A stretch of DNA of 28,526 nt from Leptospira ainlahdjerensis (GCF_016919175.1 NZ_JAFFPU010000007.1:1-28526); one strand, 5' to 3'; numbered from the stretch's first letter, positions 1 through 10,955 are shown. Numbers and translations are program-made. The notes: a model not told the origin generated them from the sequence alone.

Positions 1-150
1 CGCGTGTTTGCATCTCATCGCCGTTCTCGCGATATTTCTTGACTGCGTCAAGAGCCAAAAACTTACGCGTCAGCGTGTTTGCATCTCATCGCCGTTCTCG
101 CGATATTTCTTGACTGCGTCAAGAGCCAAAAACTTACGCGTCAGCGTGTT
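1..150. repeat. 71-bp tandem repeat, two full copies plus a partial third
   Basis: The stretch beginning GCGTGTTTGCATC at position 2 recurs at 73, and its first seven bases recur again at 144, giving a period of 71 bp. Copies are identical over the visible length. Each contains a short inverted repeat, CTTGAC-TGC-GTCAAG, at 38-52 and 109-123. The array is open at the left edge of the window, so its true copy number is unknown. The period is not a multiple of three and no convincing gene lies in it. It sits downstream of the GT2 gene's stop codon on the minus strand. Confidence 0.9.
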
Positions 151-155
151 TTTGG

Positions 156-185
156 CTAACTCGCTCCCTATGGGTCGCGAGTTAG
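156..185 (-). terminator. Inverted repeat over the GT2 stop codon, possible terminator
   Basis: CTAACTCGC (156-164) and GCGAGTTAG (177-185) are perfect complements, with an inner CCC/GGG pair possible. The minus-strand stop codon of the glycosyltransferase (182-184) lies inside the right arm. A second imperfect inverted repeat, AGCCAAAAAC and GTTTTTGGCT (about 124-157), follows immediately in the transcript direction. There is no clean T-tract, so termination is an inference. Confidence 0.45.
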
Positions 186-1315
186 GTTCTTTTCAACAAA
201 TGCGCGGTGATGGTTTGTCCGATGAGGTTTAAAATCTGGACGCTCAAAAAACTGATCATCAAAATTTCCTTTTCGAGATCCAAAACTTGAAAGGAATTTC
301 TCCACCAACGAAATACGATAAATCCGAAAAGAAGAATCACAAATAAAATCATCCTTGCGGAATACCAAAACAAAAGATCTTCCGAAAGATTGTTTAACTT
401 AGAATAAAAACCCAACTCGGAAGTTTTTCGAGCCGCCAGAAAAAGTCCGATGGCCCATACGGTTTGCCCCAATGTTGCAACTAACAGAAGAACGGTGAGA
501 GAATGAATACCGAAGATATGAAACGGTCCGACCGCAATGATTCCGGTTGAATATCCGACGAGTGTGATCGCCCAACCCGAAAGAAAAAGAGCAAATCCCG
601 AATAATAGAACAACTGCTGAGAATGGATGAGGATCTGTAAAAGATGTCTCATCCCGTCTCTCCAAGTTCTCAAATGCGGGATTCTTCCCGCAACGTCAGG
701 ATATAGGCTGATCGGAACGTGCGATAGTTTCACTCCGCTTCTCAGAGCTTTTACGAGCATTTCGGAGGCGAATTCCATTCCGGTACTTTCGATTTCCCAT
801 TCGAGATATTTCTTTTTCAAAAAACAACGAAAACCGGAATTTGCGTCTTGGACACGATTTCCTTTTTTTGAATATAATAGATTGATAATCCAGTTGATCA
901 CCGGGGTTCCGAGATAACGGTGCAAAAACGGCATCGCACCCTGATGAATTTTCCCGCTCAAACGCGATCCGATCACAAACTCGGCTCCCTTTTCCATCTC
1001 AGCAAGAAGAGCCGGAGATTCCAAAAAGTCGTATGTATTGTCCGCGTCCGCAAAAATTACGATTTCGCCGGTGGCATTCGTAATTCCGAAGTTGAGAGCC
1101 GCGCCGTAACCGCGTTCTTTGCAGTTTACAACTCTTGCTCCGATTTTTTTTGCAATTGCGATCGACTTGTCTTCACTTCCGTTATCGGAAACAAGAATTT
1201 CGACGTTGTATTGTTTCAGTTCTTTTTTCAGTTTTACTAACTTCTCTAAAACCAAAGGAAGTGTTCTTTCTTCATTCAAACATGGGATGACGTAGGTGAT
1301 ATTTTTTTTCTTCAT
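182..1315 (-). CDS. Family 2 glycosyltransferase, polyprenyl-phosphate sugar synthase type
   Basis: This 377-residue protein has an N-terminal GT-A domain and about four C-terminal membrane segments (roughly residues 235-375). The start VIPCLNEE, then SDNGSEDKS near residue 43 and the metal-binding DAD at 90-92, are typical of dolichol/polyprenyl-phosphate mannosyl- or glucosyltransferases. Such enzymes move a sugar from a nucleotide sugar to a lipid phosphate on the cytoplasmic face. The donor sugar cannot be told from sequence. It is the last gene of a minus-strand run, 21 bp after the GT39-like gene, and may supply that enzyme's lipid-linked donor (inference). No strong Shine-Dalgarno is visible before the ATG. 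The family call is secure; the substrate is open. Confidence 0.85.
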   Translation of the reverse strand: MKKKNITYVIPCLNEERTLPLVLEKLVKLKKELKQYNVEILVSDNGSEDKSIAIAKKIGARVVNCKERGYGAALNFGITNATGEIVIFADADNTYDFLESPALLAEMEKGAEFVIGSRLSGKIHQGAMPFLHRYLGTPVINWIINLLYSKKGNRVQDANSGFRCFLKKKYLEWEIESTGMEFASEMLVKALRSGVKLSHVPISLYPDVAGRIPHLRTWRDGMRHLLQILIHSQQLFYYSGFALFLSGWAITLVGYSTGIIAVGPFHIFGIHSLTVLLLVATLGQTVWAIGLFLAARKTSELGFYSKLNNLSEDLLFWYSARMILFVILLFGFIVFRWWRNSFQVLDLEKEILMISFLSVQILNLIGQTITAHLLKRT

Positions 1316-1320
1316 AGTTT

Positions 1321-1336
1321 AAAATTCCGGAATTTT
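1321..1336. repeat. 16-bp perfect palindrome between two glycosyltransferase genes
   Basis: AAAATTCCGGAATTTT reads the same on both strands and fills most of the 21-bp gap between the GT39-like and GT2 genes. It is just upstream of the GT2 start codon. It could be a protein-binding site or chance; nothing in the sequence decides this. Confidence 0.6.
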
Positions 1337-2812
1337 TTACTTACGGATTACGATCACTCTCATTCCGTAAAACAATCGATCGTTTCGATCATATATCTTT
1401 TTTGTAAACAACGCGTCTACTTCCTGTGAGTCCAGGTATTTCCAAGACGTTTCCAATATCACAAGATTCTTTCTTTTCGAATCCTTGATAAAAAGATCTG
1501 CTTCCTCTCTGCTGTAGATTTTTGGGGTGATCCCCGTAATCTCAGCCGTCTTTAAAAAGTATTCCATATTGTAGGCATGAGAAGAACAAAGAAGCGTATA
1601 TTCTTCCGGATGTTTTTTTACTTCGGAGATAATATAGTGGGAAGTCTCCCTCCACTGTTCTTTGTATGGTTTATAGAAATGACGCGTGAAATAATAGAGA
1701 GAAACCAAAGAGATAAGAATCAAGACCGATTCCAGACGTTTTCCTTTGTATATCGGAAAAAGTGAAAAGCCAGTCGCGATTAAAAAATACAACGCCGGGC
1801 TCGTTACCAAAAGATTTCTCGCGGTGATCAAAGGTTGAATCGCGGAAAGAATTCCGAGTACGGCCGAAAAGATCAAAAGAATTATCAGAAGAAGAATTAC
1901 GGATTTCTTATGTTCTGTACCCAAATTCGTAGAATCGACTTCGTCTTTTTTTTTGCGAAAGTTAAGAGAGGCGAATCCAACGAGCAAGGCCAAAGAAGCC
2001 ACAATACCGGGAATGAATTTTTTTAGAATTCCGGAATGAAAGATCAAATCAAAAAAGACTAAAAAGGCGGTAAAACCTGCTTCCGGAATCCAAGAAGCGA
2101 TTCCGATCTTATCCGAATTGAAAAGAAGATACAAGGCAGGCAGAAATAAAATCGCAAAAATGATTCCTATAAGCAACTCACCTTTCGGAAATTTTTTTGT
2201 GAAAATCCAACTGAAAACGAACAGCCCAAGAAATACGGACGCCGACCAGATAAACCCGAAAAAATGAGTGTAAGAAGCAAGAAGAGAGATTACCAAAACC
2301 GTTAGATAGATCTTCCTTTGATTTTCGTTTTCATATACGGATCGAAGTACAAACGCAAGTTGGATCGTACAAAACAAAACGAGAAGACTATAAGATCTCA
2401 GCTCCTGCGAATAATAGATGAGCCCGGTGGAAAGCGCGAGTAACGCGGAAACGGAGACCTTGATTCTTCCGCTCAGAGTTCTCGGAGCAAACATATAGAA
2501 TGCGAGAGGAACGAGAAGTCCGGCGATGGCGCTGAGCAGCCTTCCGTAAAAAACAGTCGGAGAAAAAGTCTGAAACCAAAAAAACAAAAGTGTCTGATAT
2601 AAAGGCGGATGCGGATCATTCTTCATCCAATCCCAAAGTTTTATCAGAGAAGATTCGGAGGAAGCCCGAATCGAAAAGAGTTCGTCTTCCCAGGGGCTCT
2701 GAAGATCCAACCTAAAAAGACGAAAGAAGGCGCCTAACGCAAAGATAAAAAGAAATACTTTGAGATCCTGATTTTGTTTTAATTCGACAAAATACGCCTT
2801 TACACGACTCAT
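1337..2812 (-). CDS. GT39/ArnT-like integral membrane glycosyltransferase
   Basis: This 491-residue protein has roughly ten to twelve hydrophobic segments. The first periplasmic loop carries the acidic WEDE motif (residues 41-44), followed by HPPLY at 68-72 and SQELRSY further on, the pattern of GT-C enzymes related to protein mannosyltransferases and ArnT. These use a polyprenyl-phosphate sugar on the periplasmic side; the acceptor (lipid A, LPS, protein or other glycan) is not visible here. A soluble C-terminal part of about 120 residues follows the last membrane span. The ATG lies 4 bp after the stop of the DprE1-like gene, which suggests translational coupling. Family assignment is good; function is inferred. 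Confidence 0.8.
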   Translation of the reverse strand: MSRVKAYFVELKQNQDLKVFLFIFALGAFFRLFRLDLQSPWEDELFSIRASSESSLIKLWDWMKNDPHPPLYQTLLFFWFQTFSPTVFYGRLLSAIAGLLVPLAFYMFAPRTLSGRIKVSVSALLALSTGLIYYSQELRSYSLLVLFCTIQLAFVLRSVYENENQRKIYLTVLVISLLASYTHFFGFIWSASVFLGLFVFSWIFTKKFPKGELLIGIIFAILFLPALYLLFNSDKIGIASWIPEAGFTAFLVFFDLIFHSGILKKFIPGIVASLALLVGFASLNFRKKKDEVDSTNLGTEHKKSVILLLIILLIFSAVLGILSAIQPLITARNLLVTSPALYFLIATGFSLFPIYKGKRLESVLILISLVSLYYFTRHFYKPYKEQWRETSHYIISEVKKHPEEYTLLCSSHAYNMEYFLKTAEITGITPKIYSREEADLFIKDSKRKNLVILETSWKYLDSQEVDALFTKKIYDRNDRLFYGMRVIVIRK

Positions 2813-2816
2813 CCGT

Positions 2817-4322
2817 TCACCAGATTCCCATGATTCTTCTGTAGAGATCGGTTTCGAGGATTCCTTTCGGATCGTATTTCTTTTTTAACGCGTGAAAAGC
2901 TTCCAAATTCTTTTTTGGAAAGGCCCTCTGTACGATTTCGGGTCGAAGGGTGCTGTCTTTTGCAAAGTAAAACTTACCGCCGAATTTCAAGACGGTTTCG
3001 TCTAACTCACCCGCGAGTTCCCATAATTTCTTTTTGTTTCCGGAAGTTACGGGAAAATCCATCGCCATCGAATATCCGTCCAACGCGTGAGTGAGTAAAA
3101 ACGGATCGGGTTTGTGTTTTTTAAATACGGCGAGCCAAGTGATGATTCCTCTTTTTTGACAGATTCTTAAAATTTCCGAGAACGCATCCACCGCATTCTC
3201 CTTCGGAATAAAACTCTGATACTGAATCATCGACCCGGGTTTGTACATAAACTTCCAATTCGGAACGTAATCCAAAAGGAACGCATATTCTGCGTGGCCT
3301 TGCATGTAAGGTTTGTTGTTTGTAAGATAACCCGAAATGAACTTGGCAAAGTTTACAAGACGCATTCCCAAATTATTGGAGAATGGAAGCATAAAGATCC
3401 ACATCCATGACTTAGGAATGATTCCCAAGAACGTGGTCGGTAGATTCTGATTTTCTAATTTACAATTTTCGGGAAACTCCGGGTCTTCTCCCTTCTTCAA
3501 ATGAACCGCTTTGTGAATCTGTCCTCTTCCCAGAGAACTTCCGGATGCGAACGCATCCACCCAACCTACGAGATAATCCGAATTCTTATATTCCCTTTCG
3601 AAATAGTCGTACATATCTTGAAGATTTTTACTGACCACGGGCCAAACTTTCATCTTACCCGCGTAGATATGTTTTAACTGAATCGTGACGGTCAAAAAAG
3701 CGCCTAACATTCCAAAGCCGGAAATCGCTCCGAAGAATAGATCCTGATTCTTCTTTCGAGAACAGGTAAGAACCTTTCCGTCCGGAGTCATGAAGGTGAA
3801 TTCTATAATGTGATCCCCGATCGGACCCACGGCAAAATTATTCTTTCCGTGAATGTTCATCGAGAGAGCTCCGCCTAACGTCGGAAACATGGTCCCGCTT
3901 ACAACCGGCGGCCAATATCCTTTTTCAATTCCGAATTCCCAGAGTTGTTTGATCGTTACTCCGGATTCGGCTTTGAGAATTCCTGTCTTTGCGTTGAATT
4001 CTAAGATTCGATTGTATTTCGAAATATCGATCACGACTCCCTTCGTGTTCGTCGCCGCGTCTCCGTAACTGCACCCGCCTCCGCGAAAGGTTAGCTTGAG
4101 TTTTTTCTCTTCCGCATAAGCAAATAGATTTTTAAAATCCTCTTCTTTTTCCGGGAAGACGACCGGAGAAATCGAATGGTGATTCATTCCCCAGGCTTCT
4201 ACTTTCGTCGCCTCCGGAAGATGAATGTCAACGAAAGACTTCTTTGTCTTCGCCGGTTTTGCATTTGCAGTTTTAGAAGAAACGGTCTTCTTCTTCGCAG
4301 AAGCTTTGGATGCGGTTGCCAT
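2817..4322 (-). CDS. FAD-binding oxidase resembling decaprenylphosphoryl-ribose 2'-oxidase (DprE1)
   Basis: A 501-residue flavoprotein of the PCMH/vanillyl-alcohol-oxidase fold. The FAD motif [10 protein letters not shown] is at 79-88 and NIHGKNN at 156-162. The C-terminal part contains [12 protein letters not shown] and ends in [10 protein letters not shown]. As remembered, mycobacterial DprE1 has closely matching blocks: RGLGRSYGD, DIHGKNHH, FGGRLYTAKDS, and an arginine-rich end. His158 and Lys455 match the DprE1 residues His132 and Lys418. The position of DprE1 Cys387, the benzothiazinone target, is Ala420 here. DprE1 oxidises the 2'-OH of polyprenyl-phospho-ribose; the same role here is inferred. 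Residues 1-30 form an Ala/Lys/Ser-rich extension. A good AAAGGG ribosome-binding site lies 8 nt before ATG 4322. The DprE2-like partner gene is 28 bp upstream. Confidence 0.82.
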   Translation of the reverse strand: MATASKASAKKKTVSSKTANAKPAKTKKSFVDIHLPEATKVEAWGMNHHSISPVVFPEKEEDFKNLFAYAEEKKLKLTFRGGGCSYGDAATNTKGVVIDISKYNRILEFNAKTGILKAESGVTIKQLWEFGIEKGYWPPVVSGTMFPTLGGALSMNIHGKNNFAVGPIGDHIIEFTFMTPDGKVLTCSRKKNQDLFFGAISGFGMLGAFLTVTIQLKHIYAGKMKVWPVVSKNLQDMYDYFEREYKNSDYLVGWVDAFASGSSLGRGQIHKAVHLKKGEDPEFPENCKLENQNLPTTFLGIIPKSWMWIFMLPFSNNLGMRLVNFAKFISGYLTNNKPYMQGHAEYAFLLDYVPNWKFMYKPGSMIQYQSFIPKENAVDAFSEILRICQKRGIITWLAVFKKHKPDPFLLTHALDGYSMAMDFPVTSGNKKKLWELAGELDETVLKFGGKFYFAKDSTLRPEIVQRAFPKKNLEAFHALKKKYDPKGILETDLYRRIMGIW

Positions 4323-4350
4323 AGTGTTTACCCTTTCAATCGATTCAGGT

Positions 4351-5091
4351 TTAGATAGAAAGACGTTTGAAGATAAAAGACGGAATCATTCTTATGATCA
4401 GTCCCACGAGTCCCCAACGCGCCGGAACGTAGATACATTCCTTTCCGCCGTCGGCGGCTTTGAGAATGATGGAAGCTGCTTCTTTTGCGGAGATCAACCA
4501 GAAGAGTCCTTTCAATCCTTGTGTCATCGCCGTATCGATAAAACCGGGTTTTACTGTGAGCACTTGGATACCCAAAACTCCGAGACGATTACGAAGCGCT
4601 TCGAGATAGGTATTCATTCCCGCTTTCGAAGTGTTGTAAACCGGGTTCCCTCTTCTTCCGCGATCTCCGGCGATCGAAGAGATTCCGATGATCTTTCCGC
4701 TCTTTTGATTTTGAAAGTAGAACGCCGCCGGATTCAACCAAGCGACACAGCCGAGAAGATTTGTGTTTAACATCTCGATGTCTTTTGTAGTATCGAATTC
4801 TTCCGGTTTGATATCATACATGATTCCGGATGCGTAGTAGATCTCGTCGAGACCCTTCATGGATTTTACCGCTTTTTGAAACGCGGAGTCCACCTGATCG
4901 AAATTGGTAACGTCCTGTTTGATAATAAAGGCTTTTGTTTCCTTGGAAGTGTTAAAAGGAGCCGCGATGGATTTTAATTCCTTATCACGACGAGCGACCA
5001 GAGTCACCGTATGTCCTTGTTCCAAAAGAAGGATGGAGAGTTCTTTTCCGATTCCGCTAGATGCACCAACGACGATGATTTTTTTTGCCAT
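4351..5091 (-). CDS. Short-chain dehydrogenase resembling DprE2 (polyprenylphospho-2-ketopentose reductase)
   Basis: A 246-residue classical Rossmann SDR. Counting from ATG 5091, the cofactor motif VVGASSGIG is at 7-15 and the Ser-Tyr-Lys triad at S138, Y152 and K156. The block [11 protein letters not shown] and the C-terminal end [11 protein letters not shown] closely match mycobacterial DprE2 as remembered (GERVRRANFVY; IPRSIFRKLPI). DprE2 reduces the keto intermediate made by DprE1, completing a ribose-to-arabinose epimerisation on a lipid carrier. The frame stays open upstream to a TTG at 5127 and an in-frame ATG at 5097. I chose 5091 because a GGATG-like ribosome-binding site precedes it and the Rossmann strand follows at once. 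SDRs are diverse, so the DprE2 role rests mainly on the C-terminal match and on the neighbour. Confidence 0.8.
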   Translation of the reverse strand: MAKKIIVVGASSGIGKELSILLLEQGHTVTLVARRDKELKSIAAPFNTSKETKAFIIKQDVTNFDQVDSAFQKAVKSMKGLDEIYYASGIMYDIKPEEFDTTKDIEMLNTNLLGCVAWLNPAAFYFQNQKSGKIIGISSIAGDRGRRGNPVYNTSKAGMNTYLEALRNRLGVLGIQVLTVKPGFIDTAMTQGLKGLFWLISAKEAASIILKAADGGKECIYVPARWGLVGLIIRMIPSFIFKRLSI

Positions 5092-5148
5092 ATTCATCCG
5101 TTTTACGGGAAGAAACGGAACTGACAAGTATGATTTAGAGTGGGAGCT

Positions 5149-5919
<771 letters not shown>

Positions 5920-5931
5920 CTTTGGAAAAGC

Positions 5932-6749
<818 letters not shown>

Positions 6750-7123
6750 AACCCAACGGCGTATTCCCGCAGACGTTTCCATTTTAAGAAGAATCTGGAT
6801 TCTCTTCTTCGCACTCGGACTTTTTTTGGAATGTGGGAACTCCCTCAAAAACAAACTTCTTTCTCTCCAAAAGGAAGAAAAGTTTGAAGAGATGCTTCTT
6901 CTCTGTCTTTCTGAAAAGGAAACCCCGGATACCAAAGAACTCTGCGCGCTTGCTTCAGAGAAAACCGCGCTTGGGATCGACAAAATCCTTTCCGAAAAAA
7001 CGGAACTTCCCTTTAGCCAGATCACGGTGGATCCGGAATGGAAACAAAAGATCGATCGGATCTTGGAGAACAATGCAACCCTTCGCGACCGATATGGAAA
7101 TCTCTGGAAGAAAATGATTCAAA

Positions 7124-8434
7124 ATGACTGAACTGGATCCTTCCGTTTTGATCGGGAAAATCCCCGAACCCTTTCGCTCCGATATCCTTTCTCTGACACA
7201 AACGATCCGAAACGCTGGCGGAGAATGTTACGTCGTCGGCGGTTCCGTCCGAGATTTAGTCCTCAACGTCAAACCGGAAGAATTCGACCTCACGACGTCT
7301 CTTTTGCCCGAACAGATTCTTTCTCTTTTCAAAAGAACCGTTCCGACCGGACTCAAACACGGAACCGTCACGGTCCTAGTCCAGGATCGAGCCTACGAGG
7401 TAACTACGTTTCGAAAAGACGCGGACTACGTGGATGGAAGAAGACCCGAAAGTGTAGAATTCGGAGTTTCCTTGAGCGAAGATTTGAAACGCAGAGACTT
7501 TACGATGAACGCACTCGCTCTCGACTTGGAAAGAAAGCTCCTCATCGACGAACACGACGGACTAAAAGACATACAAAATCAAATCATAAGAACGATCGGC
7601 GATCCGATCGGAAGATTTACGGAGGACGGACTCCGTCCCATCCGCGCTCTGCGCTTTGTGAGTAGCCTCGGATTTTCTTTGGATCCTCATACGGCCGAAG
7701 CGATCCGCACTTGTAGAAACATCACCGCAAAGGTTTCGAGAGAAAGAGTTCACGACGAACTCAACAAAACCCTCAAGAGCAAAGATCCGTTTCCCTCTCT
7801 CCAGCTTTTCAAAGAATTCCAAATCTTAGAATTGTTTACAAACGTCGTCCTCTACCCGAACGAGAACGAACCCGCCGCGGAAAGAATGAGGGAGATTCCT
7901 GCGTTTCCTTTGAGTCTTCGTTTAACATTTTTGCACGCCTGGTTGTTTGGCTCGTTTGCAGTCGGGCCTCATTCCAAACAATTCTTGAAAGATCTTCGTT
8001 ATTCCAATCACAATACAAAGGATTCCCTTTTCTTTGCGGGAATTCTTTACGAGATTCTTGCCTGGAAAGAAAAGAAAGAAATCACAGACACGGAACTGAG
8101 AAAAATTCTTCTGCACTCGACCTGCGTCCATGCGACCCGCGAGAATCTTTTGATCGTCCTCGAACATATCCTCACACTTTGTTTTGTGTATGAACCCTCT
8201 CTTCGGTCGGTCTTGGATTCTTCTCGCGTTTTTGGTTTGGCGAAAGAGCGGCAAGCCCTTCTTGTCACCGAACTCGCCCTTCGGGGAGAAGACATTCTCA
8301 AACACAGACCCAAGCTTCCTCCCAAGGAAATCGGAACGGTTCTCTCAAAACTTTTGTCTCATGTCCTGGAAAATCCTTTCGATAACCAAAAAGAAACACT
8401 TCTCGCGTGGATCCCGGACGAACCTCCATATTAA
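7124..8434 (+). CDS. cca: CCA tRNA nucleotidyltransferase / poly(A) polymerase family, class II
   Basis: A 436-residue nucleotidyltransferase. The head motif VGGSVRD is at 38-44, followed by [17 protein letters not shown] is the metal/ribose motif, [12 protein letters not shown] the nucleotide-selecting motif and RERVHDEL the neck helix motif, all in the usual order. Class II enzymes add CCA (or poly(A)) to RNA 3' ends in the cytoplasm. The EDxxR form of the selecting motif fits CCA addition, and the tRNA at the right end of this window does not encode CCA. The usual metal-binding DxD appears as E53-F-D55, a conservative change. It is the last gene of the plus-strand cluster. Confidence 0.88.
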   Translation: MTELDPSVLIGKIPEPFRSDILSLTQTIRNAGGECYVVGGSVRDLVLNVKPEEFDLTTSLLPEQILSLFKRTVPTGLKHGTVTVLVQDRAYEVTTFRKDADYVDGRRPESVEFGVSLSEDLKRRDFTMNALALDLERKLLIDEHDGLKDIQNQIIRTIGDPIGRFTEDGLRPIRALRFVSSLGFSLDPHTAEAIRTCRNITAKVSRERVHDELNKTLKSKDPFPSLQLFKEFQILELFTNVVLYPNENEPAAERMREIPAFPLSLRLTFLHAWLFGSFAVGPHSKQFLKDLRYSNHNTKDSLFFAGILYEILAWKEKKEITDTELRKILLHSTCVHATRENLLIVLEHILTLCFVYEPSLRSVLDSSRVFGLAKERQALLVTELALRGEDILKHRPKLPPKEIGTVLSKLLSHVLENPFDNQKETLLAWIPDEPPY

Positions 8435-8480
8435 ACTTGTTTATTTTTTAGGCATTTGTCCCAATAAAAAACTCCGTTAT

Positions 8481-8508
8481 TCATGCTTGTCCTATTCTAT
8501 AAGCATGA
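8481..8508. promoter_or_regulatory. Dyad TCATGCTT-N12-AAGCATGA, candidate activator site
   Basis: Eight-base perfect inverted arms at 8481-8488 and 8501-8508 have centres 20 bp apart, two helical turns. The dyad centre is about 100 bp upstream of the transcription start predicted from the sigma-54 element, the usual place for an enhancer-binding protein. The binding role is an inference. Confidence 0.5.
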
Positions 8509-8567
8509 TAATCCTTTTTATCTAAGAAAATCTGCGCTTTTTTCAGCTAAATTCCCTAATTTGAACC

Positions 8568-8584
8568 TTGGCACGCATCTTGCA
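8568..8584 (+). promoter_or_regulatory. Sigma-54 (RpoN) -24/-12 promoter
   Basis: TTGGCACG, four bases (CATC), then TTGCA: an exact match to the known consensus YTGGCACG-N4-TTGCW. The invariant GG is at 8570-8571 and GC at 8582-8583. Transcription should start near A8595, giving a leader of about 17 nt that still contains a ribosome-binding site. It reads directly into the porin gene. Confidence 0.88.
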
Positions 8585-8611
8585 TAGAAAGGGCATAGGA
8601 GATTTAGGAGA

Positions 8612-10246
8612 ATGATGAGAATAAAAACATTAAGCCTCGTTGCTTCTGTCCTCTGTCTTGTAGGAACTTCCCAAGTCTTTGCCCAGACTGGAAAAAAACC
8701 TGCGGCAGAAGCGGCAGTTGCACCCGCGCCGGTCAAAGCGGCCGAGCCAGAAGATAAGAAATGGTATGATCAGGTTGAATTTTCCGGGTTTGTTGACGTG
8801 TATTACATGTACAACCTGAACCCGAAACAAGGAAATGATATCGATTCTACTCGCGCATTCGAAACCAACAACAAGAACTTTGCAGTAAACGCTGCAGCGC
8901 TCACGGTCCAAAAGGCCGCAGAGAAAAGTTCTCCTTGGGGATTTCGTGTGGATTTTCAAAACGGTCTTAACAACCCGTATCAAGAAAACCCATATACTCA
9001 GAATAACGCGGCCTACAACTACAATATGCTAAAACAAGCATATATCAGTATGTATTTTCCGGTTCTGAAAGGAATGACTTTGGACGTCGGTAAGATGGCA
9101 ACGCATATCGGTTACGAGGTTCTCGAATCCATGAGCAATCCGAACTACTCGATAGGCGCAATCTTCCAAAACACAATCCCCTTCATTCACACCGGTGCTC
9201 GTTTGACCACGCAGTTTTCCGATAAATGGGCTGGAACCGTTTATCTTTACAACAGCGGAATCGGGACCGGTTACACTTCGCCGCAGACCGCAATCGGCGA
9301 TCCTACGAAGAATGCGGCCTTCGCGTCTTCTAAGAACTTCCTCTTGGAAGGAGCTACCGAAAGAAAGGCGATTGGAACTCAAATCAAAGGAACTCTGATC
9401 GAAGACAAACTTTCCATCACCTGGAACACTTTGTATTCGAGTGACAACTCCGGCGCCCGTGTCGATCCTTTAAAAGCTGCTCTCGCTACCGAATTAGCTA
9501 ACAACGGTGATCCAGCCCTCGGCAAATACAATGTTGCCAACCCGGAAAGAGCGAAATACAACAAGGACTACTGGTTCATGAACCACGCGATCCTCTCCAT
9601 CACTCCTACCGATAAAATCACGATCGACTTGGATTACACTTGGAGTGAAAAATCGGGAAGTCTTGCAAACAACGGATTGGATCAAAAACGTTACAACGTG
9701 GACGCTACCGGCTCTGAGGTTTTCAACAAGGATACACTTTTCTACGGTTTGAACAACAAACGCGACGTAAAGACCACATACAAAGCTTACGGAATTTGGG
9801 CGAAGTTCAAAATCAACGAAGCTTGGGGTGTGAATGTTCGTGGTGAGTATATCGACGACAAACACAACAACGGCGCTTTGACCACTTTCAATCCGTTCAT
9901 GGGCCCGAACACTTACGTAAGTGAATACAAAAAGGCGAACGACACGATCATTGCAGAATCCATTGCAACCGCGCTTGCCGCCGACCCGAATTTGGGAGCT
10001 TTTGCGATCAGCAAAGAACAAATTCTTCAAGCAATGAGCGACGATTACAAAGATTACAGCGGAACCAGAAACGCGGGACAATACAAAACTTTTACTGTAA
10101 CTCCTGTGTGGAACTTTACCGAGAACCTCTTAATCAAATTGGATCTTCGTAGAGACTGGGCAACCGGTAAACAATTCGTGGATCAGAAAGGTGATAAACA
10201 AGATTACCAAAACGGTCTGACTTTAGGTATCGTTGCCAAGTTCTAA
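8612..10246 (+). CDS. Outer-membrane beta-barrel porin (OmpL-like, putative beta-barrel porin-2 type)
   Basis: A 544-residue exported protein. The signal peptide (about residues 1-25) ends TSQVFA-Q and is followed by an Ala/Pro/Lys linker. The mature part opens with [17 protein letters not shown], the typical first strand of this porin family, and continues as alternating aromatic strands. It ends in LTLGIVAKF; a final phenylalanine is the usual outer-membrane insertion signal. Substrate is unknown. Sigma-54 control suggests a nutrient-linked (possibly nitrogen) or stress-linked role, which is inference. ATGs at 8612 and 8615 are both possible; a ribosome-binding site suits either. It is monocistronic or nearly so, with a strong terminator behind it. 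Confidence 0.88.
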   Translation: MMRIKTLSLVASVLCLVGTSQVFAQTGKKPAAEAAVAPAPVKAAEPEDKKWYDQVEFSGFVDVYYMYNLNPKQGNDIDSTRAFETNNKNFAVNAAALTVQKAAEKSSPWGFRVDFQNGLNNPYQENPYTQNNAAYNYNMLKQAYISMYFPVLKGMTLDVGKMATHIGYEVLESMSNPNYSIGAIFQNTIPFIHTGARLTTQFSDKWAGTVYLYNSGIGTGYTSPQTAIGDPTKNAAFASSKNFLLEGATERKAIGTQIKGTLIEDKLSITWNTLYSSDNSGARVDPLKAALATELANNGDPALGKYNVANPERAKYNKDYWFMNHAILSITPTDKITIDLDYTWSEKSGSLANNGLDQKRYNVDATGSEVFNKDTLFYGLNNKRDVKTTYKAYGIWAKFKINEAWGVNVRGEYIDDKHNNGALTTFNPFMGPNTYVSEYKKANDTIIAESIATALAADPNLGAFAISKEQILQAMSDDYKDYSGTRNAGQYKTFTVTPVWNFTENLLIKLDLRRDWATGKQFVDQKGDKQDYQNGLTLGIVAKF

Positions 10247-10278
10247 TACTTTGGCAAAGGTTCTCAGGTTTTAGAAAC

Positions 10279-10310
10279 AAAAAGGCGCCCTTTGAAAAGG
10301 GCGCCTTTTT
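10279..10310 (+). terminator. Strong bidirectional-looking rho-independent terminator
   Basis: AAAAAGGCGCCCTTT (10279-10293) and AAAGGGCGCCTTTTT (10296-10310) are perfect complements around a GA centre. This is a GC-rich stem with an A-tract before and a T-tract after, 33 bp behind the porin stop codon. Confidence 0.93.
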
Positions 10311-10326
10311 AAAAAGAGAAAGCAAC

Positions 10327-10530
10327 ATGAAATTCAGAGAAATCTTACTCAAATCAAAAACTTCCTGGAAAGAATTTTACTCTTCCTCTCAAATCACCTC
10401 GGGAAAAGAAATTCAAATAAGCAAAACCTCGCTGTCGAGAATGGATGTAAGCCCTCTTCCGTTTGGCGAGAATCTTCTGACGGAACAACAGCTCTTATAC
10501 ATTTCCGAGTATTATCTGGCCCTTCGTTAA
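10327..10530 (+). CDS. Small hypothetical protein (67 residues)
   Basis: An ATG frame of 67 residues starting MKFREILLKSKTSWKEFY. No signal peptide, membrane segment or known motif is seen. Codon use looks like the neighbouring genes, and a terminator-like hairpin (10536-10558) lies right behind its stop. Against it, it starts only 16 bp after the porin terminator, has just a weak GAGAAAG ribosome-binding site and has no room for its own promoter, so expression would need read-through. Moderately likely to be real. Confidence 0.42.
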   Translation: MKFREILLKSKTSWKEFYSSSQITSGKEIQISKTSLSRMDVSPLPFGENLLTEQQLLYISEYYLALR

Positions 10531-10535
10531 ACGAC

Positions 10536-10558
10536 TCGGCTTCCCTTTTAGAAGCCGA
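10536..10558 (+). terminator. Terminator-like hairpin after the small ORF
   Basis: TCGGCTTC (10536-10543) pairs with GAAGCCGA (10551-10558) over a 7-base loop and is followed by TTTTC, 5 bp behind the stop codon of the 67-residue ORF. Confidence 0.6.
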
Positions 10559-10955
10559 TTTTCAGAGACCTCCCTCGGATCGATGTGAAGAACCCTTTCT
10601 CATCAAGAATCCGTAGAATCCTCCAATAATCAGCAAGCAATCAGAATCTTAAAGTTCGACCGTCCGTAGGAACTCCAACTTGGCCTAAAAGCAGACGCCC
10701 TCGAATTTTGCAAAGGGTGAACCGCAAGCTGAAAAGCCGTTTCAAATCCAAAAGATGCCATTCGAATTTTTGTAAGAGTTTCTGCAGAGAGGGAAAGTTT
10801 TTTGTGCTCGCAAAAAGATTCGTTTTCGGTAAAGAAAATTCCCCCAGTTTTTCCCTCCGACCAGGTCCATAAAAAGTATTTCAGAGAAGTTCTTTAGTCA
10901 CCTGACCCGCGATTCAGCCTATATTTACCCAAAGCTCGATTCTTCAGAAAGAACA

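Larger units (their letters stand above)
8435..8611 (+). promoter_or_regulatory. Control region of the porin gene
   Basis: This 177-bp gap carries an AT-rich left part without a clear terminator, a 28-bp dyad at 8481-8508, a sigma-54 promoter at 8568-8584 and two possible ribosome-binding sites (AGGAG at 8597-8601 and 8606-8610). Confidence 0.7.

Noticed and set aside
8..232. 74-residue plus-strand frame over the 71-bp repeat
   Set aside because: It changes frame meaning with each 71-bp unit, has no ribosome-binding site and is explained by the repeat.
4225..4770. 181-residue plus-strand frame opposite the DprE1/DprE2-like genes
   Set aside because: It spans the junction of two well-supported minus-strand genes and has no recognisable features.
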